Shown here: one piece after another, positions 28,093 to 37,530 of the stretch
Layout: the number at the start of each line of letters is the position of its first letter
How positions within the stretch are numbered: position 1 is the stretch's first letter
DNA from: Arenibacter algicola
GTDB taxonomy: Bacteria; Bacteroidota; Bacteroidia; Flavobacteriales; Flavobacteriaceae
Direction of reading: 5' to 3'
Length of the DNA: 64,000 bases
NCBI RefSeq assembly: GCF_000733925.1
Contig: NZ_JPOO01000003.1
Coordinates: 3,127,250 to 3,191,249 of the forward strand
The notes under the pieces: generated by a model
Seen by the model: only the letters and a program-made list of their open reading frames with translations
The model's database searches: none
What the model was told of the DNA's origin: nothing
Program-made: the position numbers and the translations under genes

Positions 28093-28266
28093 ATGAATAA
28101 ATGTATAGCTTTTTTTATCGTTTTAGTTTTAGTACTTGTTGTTGCTGTTCTTACGGACAATGAGCGGGCAACTTCCCATGAAAACAATTTAGTGGAACAT
28201 AAGGTAGATACAAATAAAAATAGGTCTCTTGTTGATAATAAGGCTGTAACGGACAGGAGGTATTAA
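28093..28266 (+). CDS. Possible small single-helix membrane protein
   Basis: A 57-codon frame starting MNKCIAFFIVLVLVLVV: a strong hydrophobic helix at residues 5-20 followed by a polar tail rich in Asn, Asp and Lys. It could be a small membrane protein or lipid-anchored peptide, but there is no family I recognise and no clear promoter. The frame can be extended upstream to 27958, which I consider less likely. Low confidence. Confidence 0.3.
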   Translation: MNKCIAFFIVLVLVLVVAVLTDNERATSHENNLVEHKVDTNKNRSLVDNKAVTDRRY

Positions 28267-28725
28267 GAATTTAGTTTTGTAAAAATGATCTATAAACGGT
28301 TTATAATAATCAAGAGCATTCAATGACCATATATTAATTAGTAAAATTAACTGCCAAAAAAAGTGCGGTCCTGTAGGATTTTTTAATACGAACATGTCAT
28401 TGTTGCGAAACTATCCGAAGGATGTTGATGTAAATTTGAAAAACGCAATCAACTTGTAGGTTTTGGAATGCGCATAGTCTTTAGGTTTCGGGGGAACTAC
28501 CTAAACTTGTGTTTCCGATTCTCGTAATTCATAAACTCATTGCATCTGTTGGATCGCACCGATTTGGTGGTTATTTTTTTTCTTCTCTAAATGAATTTTA
28601 GAATAATGGGCCTAGCCTCCCAGGCCGCAATTCTTGTGTGGTCTATATTCCTAAAACAATATTTTCATTGATTTCTTCTCGGATATATCTTATCTTGTAT
28701 CTAACCAATCAGGATAGGACCAACC
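28267..28725. other. Upstream region of the hybrid regulator gene
   Basis: About 460 bases with no gene seen. It must contain the promoter of the hybrid two-component regulator; no clear TAnnTTTG box close to the GTG start could be singled out. Confidence 0.4.
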
Positions 28726-31700
28726 GTGGACAAGAAAAAATTACTAAAACTTATCTTCACGATGTTCATTGGTGCAATTTATTTTAATTGTGCCCAGAGA
28801 CTTTATGCCCAAGATCAAATCAAATTTAGACAGCTCTCGGTTAATGACGGACTTTCGCAGAACAGTGCCGTTTCCATTGCCCAGGATAGTATAGGGTTTT
28901 TGTGGATTGCCACCCAGGATGGCCTTAACAAGTACGATGGGAGTACCTTTAGTATATATCCTTTTACGTTTGCCGATGTTACCAGGGCCACACATAGCTA
29001 TTTAGGGAAGGTTTATGTGGATAGGAAGGGTCATGTCTGGGCCATTCCCAATGATCGAATTCCTTATAAACTCGAAACCCAGTCCAATATTTTTGTTCCG
29101 CTTCAAGGAATTAACGACGCTAGTTCCATTTTCATGGATAAGGATTTTAATCTGTGGATAGGCACCTACTCCAACGGACTCTATTTAAAAAAGGCGGATA
29201 AGGAAGGGGTTGGTCAAATGCTTTCACCCAATATTGCGGGGGGCACTATTTATAACATCACCCAAAATGAAAAGGGTGCCCTATTGTTGTGCATGGACAA
29301 TGAAATTGTGGAATATGATTACAGTAACGTTCGCGTACAAAAGGTAAAGGCCCAAACAACCAATGGCAATAGGGTAGTTGCCAATTTTAGTGATATTGCT
29401 ACAGATAAACAGTCTAGGGAATGGATAGGCACTTTTGGCGCTGGACTTTATTTTAGGAATTCAGGGGAGAACGTATTTAAACGCGTGGAAGATTTGGGCT
29501 TTAAAGACAGTTTGTCAATGGATTTGAATATAACCGACCTGCATTTGGATGCAATGGATAGACTTTGGATCGCAACTTATGGGCAGGGACTCTATCTAAT
29601 TAATTTTGAACAATTGTCAATTACCCATTTTAGTACAGCGAAGCATAACCCCACTGCCCTTCATTACAATGATATACTTAGTATTTATGAAGATTATTCA
29701 GGAACACTATGGTTTGGAACAGATGGGGCGGGAATTAGTTATTACGATCAATATTTGGAGAAATTTAATTCTTTTACGGATTATCAAACACCAGAGAATG
29801 TAAGTATAGATGTTGTTAGGTCTATTGTGGTAGATAGGGAGAAATCGGTTTGGATTGGTACTTCGGGCAAAGGTTTAACGCAGTATGTCCCAGAAGAAGA
29901 TAGTTGGCGGACCTTTAAGGCGGGAAGCGAAAATGAAAATACCATTTCTTCCGATCGGGTCATGAGTTTAATGATAGATAAAGAGGATAATTTATGGATC
30001 GGAACCCAGGATGGCGGCCTAAACATGAGGGATGCCAAAGGTGATTTTGTGCATTTTTCCGATAAAAGTGAAAGTTTTCTTTCGGCAAATACCATTTGGT
30101 CCATTTATCAAGATGAGGAGAATCGGATCTGGTTGGGGACACGGGACCAAGGTCTTATTCAGTTTGATAGGGTGAAGGGTGAATTAAGACGGTATGATTA
30201 CGATCCAAATCTTCAAAATAGCATACCCAGTAATAATGTAAGGGTAATTACCTCAGATGGCAAAGGAAATTTGTGGATAGGTACCGAAGGTCATGGAATT
30301 GCATTATTTGATATTAAGGAACAGACATTTACAACCCGCCAATTTGTATCGAATGGAAATTCCTTATCAAGCAATAGGATAAAATGCCTGTACTATGCAC
30401 CCAATGATATACTCTGGATAGGTACCAATGGTTCCGGACTCAATGCGTACGACATTGAAAATAACAAGTTCTACGATTACAGTGTAAGGGACGGACTTGC
30501 CAATAATGTGATATACGGGATACTGTCAGATAATGAAGGATCCCTATGGTTAAGTTCCAATAAGGGCATTACTAAATTTACCCCGGCAGCCAATTTGGGG
30601 GATGCCCCCAGCATTGTAAATTACAATAATTATGAGGGCTTGGCGACAGAATTTAATACCGGTGCGTATTTTAAGGATGCCGATGGTAATCTTTATTTTG
30701 GGGGTTTGGACGGATTTTATTGGTTTAAACCTAAAAACATTAAGGAAAATACCATAGTGCCAAAGATTGCGATTACTGGTTTTGATGTGTATAATACATC
30801 CTTTCCAATCACGGATGGGCTGGCTCTGAAAGCAAATCAGAACACCCTATCCTTTAGCTTTTCCAGCCTGCAATATTCACTTCCAGAAAAAAACCAATAC
30901 CAATATAAATTGGTAAATTTTGATAGTGATTGGGTGTATTCCGGGCAAAAGAACTTTGCTCGTTATACAAGATTGCCTCCAGGGGAATACGAATTTCAGG
31001 TAAAGGCCAGTAATTATGATGGGGTTTGGAATCATGAACCGGTTGGCTTTACTTTTTCCATTATGTCTCCATGGTATTTGACGCCCATAGCCAAATTTTC
31101 TTATGTTTTCTTGATTTTATTGCTGTCTTACGGTGTTTATAGTTATCTAAAATGGCAATGGCGATTGCAATTGAACTTACGCTTGAAAATGGAAGAAACC
31201 GAACGGTTTAAAAAGCTAAATCGTTTTAAATCAAAACTATATACCGATATCTCACATGAATTCCGAACTCCTCTGACCTTAATTGCTGGGCCTGTGGATT
31301 CGAAATTATCCCAGGGTGGACTGTCAGATATGGATTTTGCAAATTTTTCCATGATCAAGAGGAATGTAAACCGTTTAATAGCCTTGGTGGATCAGCTACT
31401 GCATTTGGCAAAATTGGAAAAGGGGAAATTAAAATTAAAGATTTCTAAAGGTGATATGGGTCTTTTTTTAGGGATGCTTACCTCTTCTTTTAGGTATAGG
31501 GCCGGTATCAAAAGGATTGATTATAAGGTTGATATAGATGAGTTGAGTCCTGTTTGGTTCGATGAGGATGCATTGGAAAAAATTATTATCAATCTTCTTT
31601 CCAATGCTTTCAAATATGTGAGTGAAGGAGGAATGTGTCAGTTCATTGCCAAAAGGGATGACGGAAGAGTGCAAATCAGTGTCAAAAATACGGTAGCACA

Positions 31701-32760
31701 ATATTCAGAGGTGGATCTGGATAACCTCTTTACCCGATTCTATCAGCAAAATGAATATTCGGAGGGTGCCGGTGTTGGTCTTTCTGTTGTAAAGGAATTG
31801 GTGAGTTTGTATCAAGGAACCATAACCGTGCAAATGGAGGAATCAAAGCTCATCCACTTTTTAGTGACTTTGCCATTAATGAAGTCCCATTTTGCAAACT
31901 TGGACGTTGTGGAATTAGGAAAGGAGCCGGATGGCCCCCACTTAAATCCAGATTGGAACGATTATAAATTACCTATGCAAGGGGCTGCTCCTGATGGCGA
32001 TTCCGGTGCCTTGCCTATTTTGTTAATTGTTGAGGACCATAAGGAGGTACGGGAATTTCTAAATTCGGCTTGGAAAACCAGGTATACGATTGTGGAGGCA
32101 GTCAATGGTCTTGAAGGAATAAATACCGCGCTGGAAGTGGTTCCGGATATTATAATATCTGACGTACGAATGCCTCTTTGTGACGGAATTGAACTTTGTA
32201 ATAAATTAAAGACCGATGAACGGACCAGTCATATCCCCATTATTTTGCTTACGGCGGGAGTAGGTGAGGATCATGAGCTTCTCGGTTTGCAATCCGGGGC
32301 AGATGATTTTATTACCAAGCCCTTTAAATTAAAGATACTTCAGGCAAGGGTGGATAACCTTATTGGAAACCGAAAAATGCTACGGACCCGATATAGCCAT
32401 GAGTTAATATTGGAGGCTAAGGACATAGCACTTACTCCTACGGATGAAATGTTTCTAAATAAATTACAAAGCGTTTTGGACGATAATCTTGCCGACCCTC
32501 ACTTCAACGCGGTGGCTTTTTGTGAAAAGTTGGCTATGAGCCGCATGCAGCTTCATAGGAAACTTTTGGCCTATACCGGACTTTCCACTACTGCTTTTAT
32601 TAGATCACAACGATTAAAACAGGCCGTCCATATTTTGAGGACCTCGGATGCATCCATAAGTGAAATAGCCTATGCCGTTGGTTTCAATACTCCCTCTTAT
32701 TTTATCAAGTGTTTTAAGGAAACCTATAAGAAAACACCTACGGAATATCAGGACACCTAG
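28726..32760 (+). CDS. Hybrid two-component system regulator (propeller sensor, kinase, receiver, AraC domain)
   Basis: A 1344-residue one-protein signalling system starting at GTG, with a signal peptide (LYAQD cleavage near residue 29). The periplasmic sensor is built of about a dozen propeller repeats with the LWIGT-x-GxGL pattern (about 35-670), then a Y_Y_Y domain (about 700-780) and a TM helix (787-807). The kinase has DISHEFRTPL (His844), N box NLLSNAFKYV and GVGLSVV. The receiver has phospho-acceptor Asp1146 in IISDVRMPL and Lys in ITKPF. A C-terminal AraC-type HTH follows (about 1240-1344, AYAVGFNTPSYF). Such proteins usually sense a glycan fragment and induce a polysaccharide utilisation locus beside them. 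No susC/susD pair is present in this window. The nearest sugar genes begin 5 kb downstream beyond nrdBA. Confidence 0.95.
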   Translation: MDKKKLLKLIFTMFIGAIYFNCAQRLYAQDQIKFRQLSVNDGLSQNSAVSIAQDSIGFLWIATQDGLNKYDGSTFSIYPFTFADVTRATHSYLGKVYVDRKGHVWAIPNDRIPYKLETQSNIFVPLQGINDASSIFMDKDFNLWIGTYSNGLYLKKADKEGVGQMLSPNIAGGTIYNITQNEKGALLLCMDNEIVEYDYSNVRVQKVKAQTTNGNRVVANFSDIATDKQSREWIGTFGAGLYFRNSGENVFKRVEDLGFKDSLSMDLNITDLHLDAMDRLWIATYGQGLYLINFEQLSITHFSTAKHNPTALHYNDILSIYEDYSGTLWFGTDGAGISYYDQYLEKFNSFTDYQTPENVSIDVVRSIVVDREKSVWIGTSGKGLTQYVPEEDSWRTFKAGSENENTISSDRVMSLMIDKEDNLWIGTQDGGLNMRDAKGDFVHFSDKSESFLSANTIWSIYQDEENRIWLGTRDQGLIQFDRVKGELRRYDYDPNLQNSIPSNNVRVITSDGKGNLWIGTEGHGIALFDIKEQTFTTRQFVSNGNSLSSNRIKCLYYAPNDILWIGTNGSGLNAYDIENNKFYDYSVRDGLANNVIYGILSDNEGSLWLSSNKGITKFTPAANLGDAPSIVNYNNYEGLATEFNTGAYFKDADGNLYFGGLDGFYWFKPKNIKENTIVPKIAITGFDVYNTSFPITDGLALKANQNTLSFSFSSLQYSLPEKNQYQYKLVNFDSDWVYSGQKNFARYTRLPPGEYEFQVKASNYDGVWNHEPVGFTFSIMSPWYLTPIAKFSYVFLILLLSYGVYSYLKWQWRLQLNLRLKMEETERFKKLNRFKSKLYTDISHEFRTPLTLIAGPVDSKLSQGGLSDMDFANFSMIKRNVNRLIALVDQLLHLAKLEKGKLKLKISKGDMGLFLGMLTSSFRYRAGIKRIDYKVDIDELSPVWFDEDALEKIIINLLSNAFKYVSEGGMCQFIAKRDDGRVQISVKNTVAQYSEVDLDNLFTRFYQQNEYSEGAGVGLSVVKELVSLYQGTITVQMEESKLIHFLVTLPLMKSHFANLDVVELGKEPDGPHLNPDWNDYKLPMQGAAPDGDSGALPILLIVEDHKEVREFLNSAWKTRYTIVEAVNGLEGINTALEVVPDIIISDVRMPLCDGIELCNKLKTDERTSHIPIILLTAGVGEDHELLGLQSGADDFITKPFKLKILQARVDNLIGNRKMLRTRYSHELILEAKDIALTPTDEMFLNKLQSVLDDNLADPHFNAVAFCEKLAMSRMQLHRKLLAYTGLSTTAFIRSQRLKQAVHILRTSDASISEIAYAVGFNTPSYFIKCFKETYKKTPTEYQDT

Positions 32761-33003
32761 GAATAGTACAACGGAGTACCAATGTTACATTTATTGCATA
32801 CTTTGTTACATATCGCATATTCCTTCCGGATTATACAAGATATATTTGGAGTGTAGATGATTTGCCCAACCAACTAACGAAATGGGGTTTTTTGGATGCC
32901 AACATCTGCCATAGGTAGGATTTAGCGTGAACAATTACATTTCGATTTGGATAAAACCTATTGCGAAATATTAAAATACTATATTAACTCAAACTCCACA
33001 ATT

Positions 33004-33096
33004 ATGACAACTTCAAACATTAAGGCCGTAAGTTTAGTTTTTTTAGCAATGCTTGCCATTTCGGTATTTATGATCTTGGCTGCATTATCTCTCTAA
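33004..33096 (+). CDS. 30-residue hydrophobic peptide upstream of nrdB
   Basis: ATG to TAA encodes 30 residues (MTTSNIKAVSLVFLAMLAIS and a further hydrophobic stretch), one predicted membrane helix. It may be a real membrane microprotein or a leader peptide for the structured RNA that follows at 33152-33230. There is no homology I can name. The good hydrophobic pattern and isolated position make it more than noise, but the evidence is slight. Confidence 0.4.
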   Translation: MTTSNIKAVSLVFLAMLAISVFMILAALSL

Positions 33097-33151
33097 TTTT
33101 TTAAACTTAAATTAAAATAGACAAAAGGCAATTTCGTATACATGACTGTAC

Positions 33152-33168
33152 AAACCAAGGGTTGGTTT
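33152..33168 (+). promoter_or_regulatory. First hairpin of the nrd leader
   Basis: Perfect 7-bp stem AAACCAA / TTGGTTT with a GGG loop. Its arms are identical to the outer parts of the next hairpin (33186-33192 and 33216-33222), so alternative pairings between the two are possible. Confidence 0.5.
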
Positions 33169-33184
33169 TTGATAATGACATGTA

Positions 33185-33230
33185 TAAACCAAAGAGTATG
33201 TTTTTTATATACTTTTTGGTTTATTTTTTT
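33185..33230 (+). terminator. Strong terminator hairpin in the nrdB upstream region
   Basis: Arms 33185-33199 and 33209-33223 pair at 14 of 15 positions around a 9-base loop and are followed by seven T (33224-33230). It ends the transcript of the 30-codon ORF or acts as an attenuator for nrdB. Confidence 0.7.
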
Positions 33231-33274
33231 GGGTTAATATTTTCAAGAAAACCGTTCGGCTTTTTTTCATTTTG

Positions 33275-33289
33275 CTTTGTACTACAAAG
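33275..33289. promoter_or_regulatory. Perfect palindrome upstream of nrdB, possible operator
   Basis: CTTTGTA-C-TACAAAG is a perfect 7+1+7 inverted repeat between the leader terminator and the nrdB start. It does not resemble the NrdR box that I know. It has the size and symmetry of a dimeric repressor site. Confidence 0.4.
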
Positions 33290-33459
33290 GTAATGAACAT
33301 CACTAGCGAAGTAACATTTCAACATTTTGTGTTAAAAACTTTGTGGTTAATAATGCTTATTGGGCTTTAGATATTGGGGGTATTTTGCAATCTTTGTTAT
33401 CTCCTATCGAGGGCAAATTTTCGCCTAAGTTTAAGAAACCCTATAAATCTAAAAAAGAT

Positions 33460-34446
33460 ATGTCAGCAGCTATAGAGCCGATTCTGAAAGAAAACCTTAA
33501 CCGATTTGTTATTTTCCCTATCAAACACCATGATTTGTGGGATTGGTACAAAAAATGTGAGGCTAGTTTTTGGACTGCTGAAGAAATAGACCTGCACACG
33601 GATCTTAATGATTGGACCAACAAGTTGAATAGCGATGAACGTTATTTCATAAAACATATTCTAGCGTTCTTTGCTGCATCTGATGGTATTGTGAATGAGA
33701 ACCTAGCTGAAAATTTCGTAAGTGAAGTTCAATATGCCGAGGCAAAGTTCTTCTACGGTTTTCAGATAATGATGGAAAATATCCATTCTGAAACCTATTC
33801 TCTCTTGATCGATACCTACGTAAAGGATGAAAAGGAAAAAGACCTGCTTTTTAATGCTATAGAGAACTTTCCGGCCATAAAGAAAAAGGCGGATTGGGCT
33901 TTGAAGTGGATAGAGTCTCCAAGTTTTGCGGAGCGCCTAATTGCCTTTGCGGCAGTGGAAGGTATTTTCTTCTCAGGTGCATTTTGCTCTATATTTTGGC
34001 TTAAGAAAAGAGGGTTGATGCCAGGACTTACTTTTTCCAATGAACTAATATCCAGGGATGAGGGGATGCACTGTGATTATGCTGTTCATCTTCACAACAA
34101 TCATCTTATAAACAAGGTGCCCAAAGCTCGGATTACCGAAATTTTGGTGGACGCCCTGAATATTGAAAGGGAATTCATTACGGAATCTCTTCCGGCCAGC
34201 TTAATTGGAATGAATTCAAAGTTGATGACACAGTACTTGGAGTTTGTAACGGACCGTTTGTTAGTGGAGTTGGAATGTGATAAAGTCTACAACTCTACCA
34301 ACCCTTTCGATTTTATGGACATGATTTCCCTACAGGGTAAAACCAATTTCTTTGAAAAAAGAGTGGCGGAATATCAAAAGGCAGGTGTCATGAACAAAGA
34401 TAAAGACGACGATTCCCAGAAAATCAGCTTCGACGCGGATTTTTGA
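33460..34446 (+). CDS. nrdB: Ribonucleotide reductase class I beta subunit
   Basis: I start it at the ATG giving MSAAIEPILKENLNRFVIFP (328 residues), the usual flavobacterial NrdB N-terminus; a GTG 39 codons upstream would add an atypical leader. The di-iron/radical helical core is visible: DERYFIKHILAFFAASDGI, AEAKFFYGFQIMMENIHSE (Glu and His ligands), and DEGMHCDYAVHL (Glu and His ligands). It pairs with NrdA to reduce ribonucleoside diphosphates for DNA synthesis. A terminator follows its stop and nrdA starts 131 bases downstream, so read-through or a separate promoter must serve nrdA. Confidence 0.95.
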   Translation: MSAAIEPILKENLNRFVIFPIKHHDLWDWYKKCEASFWTAEEIDLHTDLNDWTNKLNSDERYFIKHILAFFAASDGIVNENLAENFVSEVQYAEAKFFYGFQIMMENIHSETYSLLIDTYVKDEKEKDLLFNAIENFPAIKKKADWALKWIESPSFAERLIAFAAVEGIFFSGAFCSIFWLKKRGLMPGLTFSNELISRDEGMHCDYAVHLHNNHLINKVPKARITEILVDALNIEREFITESLPASLIGMNSKLMTQYLEFVTDRLLVELECDKVYNSTNPFDFMDMISLQGKTNFFEKRVAEYQKAGVMNKDKDDDSQKISFDADF

Positions 34447-34464
34447 TGAGTAGTAGTATAGTAG

Positions 34465-34494
34465 AAATCCCCTTTGGGTTATAAGGGGATTTTT
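34465..34494 (+). terminator. Terminator after nrdB
   Basis: Perfect 10-bp stem AAATCCCCTT / AAGGGGATTT with an 8-base loop and T-rich end, located between nrdB and nrdA. It may set the ratio of the two subunits. Confidence 0.7.
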
Positions 34495-34577
34495 ATGCGA
34501 TTAATTTGATATGTTAACGTTTTTAACATATTGGGCCATAACCCAAAATTAAGTATCATTTAAAAAATTGTAGCAAC

Positions 34578-37049
34578 ATGTATGTAGTAAAAAGAGACGG
34601 AAGAAAAGAGCTGATGATGTTCGATAAGATCACGGCCAGAGTAAGAAAATTGTGTTATGGCCTTAATGACCTGGTGGACCCGTTAAAGGTAGCCATGAGG
34701 GTAATTGAAGGACTATATGACGGGGTAACTACTTCGGAGCTGGACAATCTGGCTGCTGAGATTGCGGCTACAATGACTACCTCCCACCCGGATTACGCAA
34801 AATTGGCGGCACGTATTTCTGTTTCCAACCTACATAAGAACACCAAGAAATCTTTTTCGGAAACGATGAAGGATCTTTATGAATATGTAAATCCTAGAAC
34901 CGGAAAAAAGGCACCTTTACTATCCGATGAGGTTTATGAGGTTGTTGCTGCGAATGCGGATAGGTTGGACTCTACCATTATTTATAACCGGGATTTTGGC
35001 TACGATTATTTCGGATTTAAGACCTTGGAACGTTCCTATCTTTTGAAATTGAATGGGAAGATTGCAGAAAGGCCACAGCATATGCTTATGAGGGTGTCCA
35101 TTGGGATTCACTTGAACGATTTGGAATCGGCCTTGGAGACCTATGAGTTGATGTCCAAAAAGTATTTTACCCACGCTACACCTACCTTGTTTAATTCGGG
35201 TACCCCTAAACCTCAAATGTCCTCTTGTTTCCTTTTGGCAATGAAGGACGATAGTATTGATGGTATTTATGATACGCTAAAACAAACGGCAAAAATTTCA
35301 CAATCTGCTGGCGGGATAGGTCTTTCCATACACAATGTACGGGCCACAGGCTCTTATATCGCAGGTACCAATGGGACTTCCAATGGTATTGTGCCCATGC
35401 TGCAGGTTTTTAACGATACTGCGCGTTACGTAGATCAGGGCGGTGGAAAGCGTAAGGGTAGTTTTGCTATCTATGTGGAGCCATGGCATGCGGACATATA
35501 TGATTTTCTGGATTTAAAGAAAAATCACGGTAAGGAAGAAATGAGGGCCAGAGACCTTTTTTATGCCATGTGGATTCCGGATTTATTCATGAAAAGGGTA
35601 GAGGCCAATGAAAACTGGACCCTAATGTGCCCTAATGAATGTCCTGGGCTCTTTAACCATCACAGTGAAGAATTTGAGAAGTTGTATACCAAATACGAAG
35701 CGGAAAGCAAAGGGCGTAAAACTGTGAAGGCCCGTGAACTTTGGGAGAAGATTTTGGAGTCACAAATAGAGACTGGTACGCCGTATATGCTTTATAAGGA
35801 TGCCGCCAATAGAAAGAGCAACCAACAGAATTTGGGGACTATTCGCTCGTCCAACCTTTGTACGGAAATATTGGAATATACTTCCCCGGATGAGGTGGCA
35901 GTATGTAATTTGGCTTCCATTGCACTTCCAATGTTTATTAAGAATGGCGAGTTTGATCATAAAGAATTGTTTAGGGTAACAAAACGTGTTACCAAAAATT
36001 TAAATAGGGTAATAGATAGAAATTATTACCCCATTAAGGAGGCCGAAAATTCCAATATGCGCCACAGGCCTATTGGTTTAGGTGTTCAAGGTTTGGCAGA
36101 TGCATTTATTATGTTGAGATTGCCCTTTACAAGTGATGCTGCCAAGGAACTGAACCAAGAGATTTTTGAGACGCTTTATTTTGCTGCGGTTACCGCCTCT
36201 ATGGAAATGGCAAAAGAGGAAGGCGCTTACTCTTCCTATGAAGGTTCCCCAATATCCAAAGGAGAATTCCAGCACAATTTGTGGGGGGTTAAGGATGAAG
36301 AGTTGTCCGGTAGATGGGATTGGGCAAAATTGCGCAAAGAAGTGAAAAAGAACGGGGTTCGCAATTCCTTATTGGTGGCTCCAATGCCTACTGCTTCCAC
36401 ATCTCAAATATTGGGTAACAATGAGTGCTTTGAACCATATACCTCCAATATATATACGCGTAGGGTTTTGTCCGGGGAATTTATTGTTGTGAACAAGCAC
36501 CTATTGGAAGATTTGGTGAATCTTGGACTTTGGAACGAAAATATGAAGCAGGAATTGATGCGTGCCAATGGTTCCGTTCAGCATATAGAGAATATTCCTG
36601 CCGAGATTAAGGAGCTGTACAAAACGGTTTGGGAATTGAGTATGAAGGATATTATTGATATGTCCAGGCAACGTGGATATTTCATAGACCAGAGTCAGTC
36701 CCTAAACCTGTTCATGGAGAACGCCAATTATTCAAAACTTACTTCAATGCATTTCTATGCCTGGAAGAGCGGACTTAAAACAGGAATGTACTATCTAAGG
36801 ACCAAAGCTGCGGCAGATGCCATTAAATTTACCTTGGATAACAGCAAGAAGCAGGAAGTGCCCGTGGTTGCAGAGGTAGAAACCACAGTAGTGGCCCCTG
36901 CTGTTGCCAAGACCATTAAGGTGGAGGCCACTTCCGCCAATCCACAGGAGGCGGATGTTCAACCCATGACGGCCGCTGAGATGAAGGAATTGATCGCCAA
37001 GGCAAAGGAGGGTCAGGCAGATGATGATTGTTTAATGTGCGGCTCCTAA
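34578..37049 (+). CDS. nrdA: Ribonucleotide reductase class I alpha subunit
   Basis: An 823-residue cytoplasmic catalytic subunit. An ATP cone occupies about residues 1-90 (VVKRDGRKELMMFDKITARV). The 10-stranded barrel contains Cys217 in MSSCFLLAMKDD and the NLCTEILEYTSPDEVAVCNLAS segment with the other active-site cysteines. The C-terminus ends CLMCGS (Cys818, Cys821), the mobile thiol pair that is re-reduced by thioredoxin or glutaredoxin, preceded by an alanine/lysine-rich linker of about 60 residues that is typical in Bacteroidota. The ATP cone indicates dATP feedback regulation. It follows nrdB. Confidence 0.97.
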   Translation: MYVVKRDGRKELMMFDKITARVRKLCYGLNDLVDPLKVAMRVIEGLYDGVTTSELDNLAAEIAATMTTSHPDYAKLAARISVSNLHKNTKKSFSETMKDLYEYVNPRTGKKAPLLSDEVYEVVAANADRLDSTIIYNRDFGYDYFGFKTLERSYLLKLNGKIAERPQHMLMRVSIGIHLNDLESALETYELMSKKYFTHATPTLFNSGTPKPQMSSCFLLAMKDDSIDGIYDTLKQTAKISQSAGGIGLSIHNVRATGSYIAGTNGTSNGIVPMLQVFNDTARYVDQGGGKRKGSFAIYVEPWHADIYDFLDLKKNHGKEEMRARDLFYAMWIPDLFMKRVEANENWTLMCPNECPGLFNHHSEEFEKLYTKYEAESKGRKTVKARELWEKILESQIETGTPYMLYKDAANRKSNQQNLGTIRSSNLCTEILEYTSPDEVAVCNLASIALPMFIKNGEFDHKELFRVTKRVTKNLNRVIDRNYYPIKEAENSNMRHRPIGLGVQGLADAFIMLRLPFTSDAAKELNQEIFETLYFAAVTASMEMAKEEGAYSSYEGSPISKGEFQHNLWGVKDEELSGRWDWAKLRKEVKKNGVRNSLLVAPMPTASTSQILGNNECFEPYTSNIYTRRVLSGEFIVVNKHLLEDLVNLGLWNENMKQELMRANGSVQHIENIPAEIKELYKTVWELSMKDIIDMSRQRGYFIDQSQSLNLFMENANYSKLTSMHFYAWKSGLKTGMYYLRTKAAADAIKFTLDNSKKQEVPVVAEVETTVVAPAVAKTIKVEATSANPQEADVQPMTAAEMKELIAKAKEGQADDDCLMCGS

Positions 37050-37076
37050 ATGGCTTGTAAAGCATAATTAAGAAAC

Positions 37077-37112
37077 AAAAAAATCCCCGAAGTACTCTTC
37101 GGGGATTTTTTT
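37077..37112 (+). terminator. Terminator after nrdA
   Basis: Perfect 16-bp stem with a four-base TACT loop, GAAG/CTTC closing pair, and the T-tract of a rho-independent terminator. Confidence 0.85.
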
Positions 37113-37113
37113 G

Positions 37114-37436
37114 TTTATAGAAACAGGGAAATATAGAGAATTACTCCTCCCAATTATTGTAGATCAAGATATTCCTATCTATTGGAGATATAAGGTTTTA
37201 GTAAAAGCGCGCATAGGAACGCTATACAGTAAATTACCAGAATTGTGATGTCCTTATCCATTTTGCCCCGGTTTAAATGGCTTTTAATTATATACGGTGG
37301 AAATTGAATAATGGACTATAATTATCTCAGAAATAAGAATATAGATTGATACACCATTTTTATTTTTTAAAATGATGGTGATATATTATTCGACCTAGGA
37401 CGAATAATATCAAGTAAATTGCTATGGTGTAAAAAT
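37114..37436. other. Intergenic spacer between nrdA and the sugar cluster
   Basis: No gene seen. One weak hairpin (CACCAT 37352-37357 with ATGGTG 37375-37380) is present in AT-rich sequence. Confidence 0.4.
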
Positions 37437-37482
37437 AAAGTTCCATCTTGTTTCTTTGACGGGGAAACAAGATGGAAACTTT
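37437..37482 (-). terminator. Terminator of the Tat-type sugar isomerase gene
   Basis: A 14-bp perfect stem (37441-37454 with 37464-37477), extended by further pairs across a one-base bulge. On the minus strand it is followed by an ACTTTATTTTT tract, so it ends the minus-strand operon whose last gene stops at 37531. Confidence 0.75.
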
Positions 37483-37530
37483 CTAAAAACAACGTTAAAT
37501 TCGGGGCCTTGGCCTTAAAAGGAATTTCGA

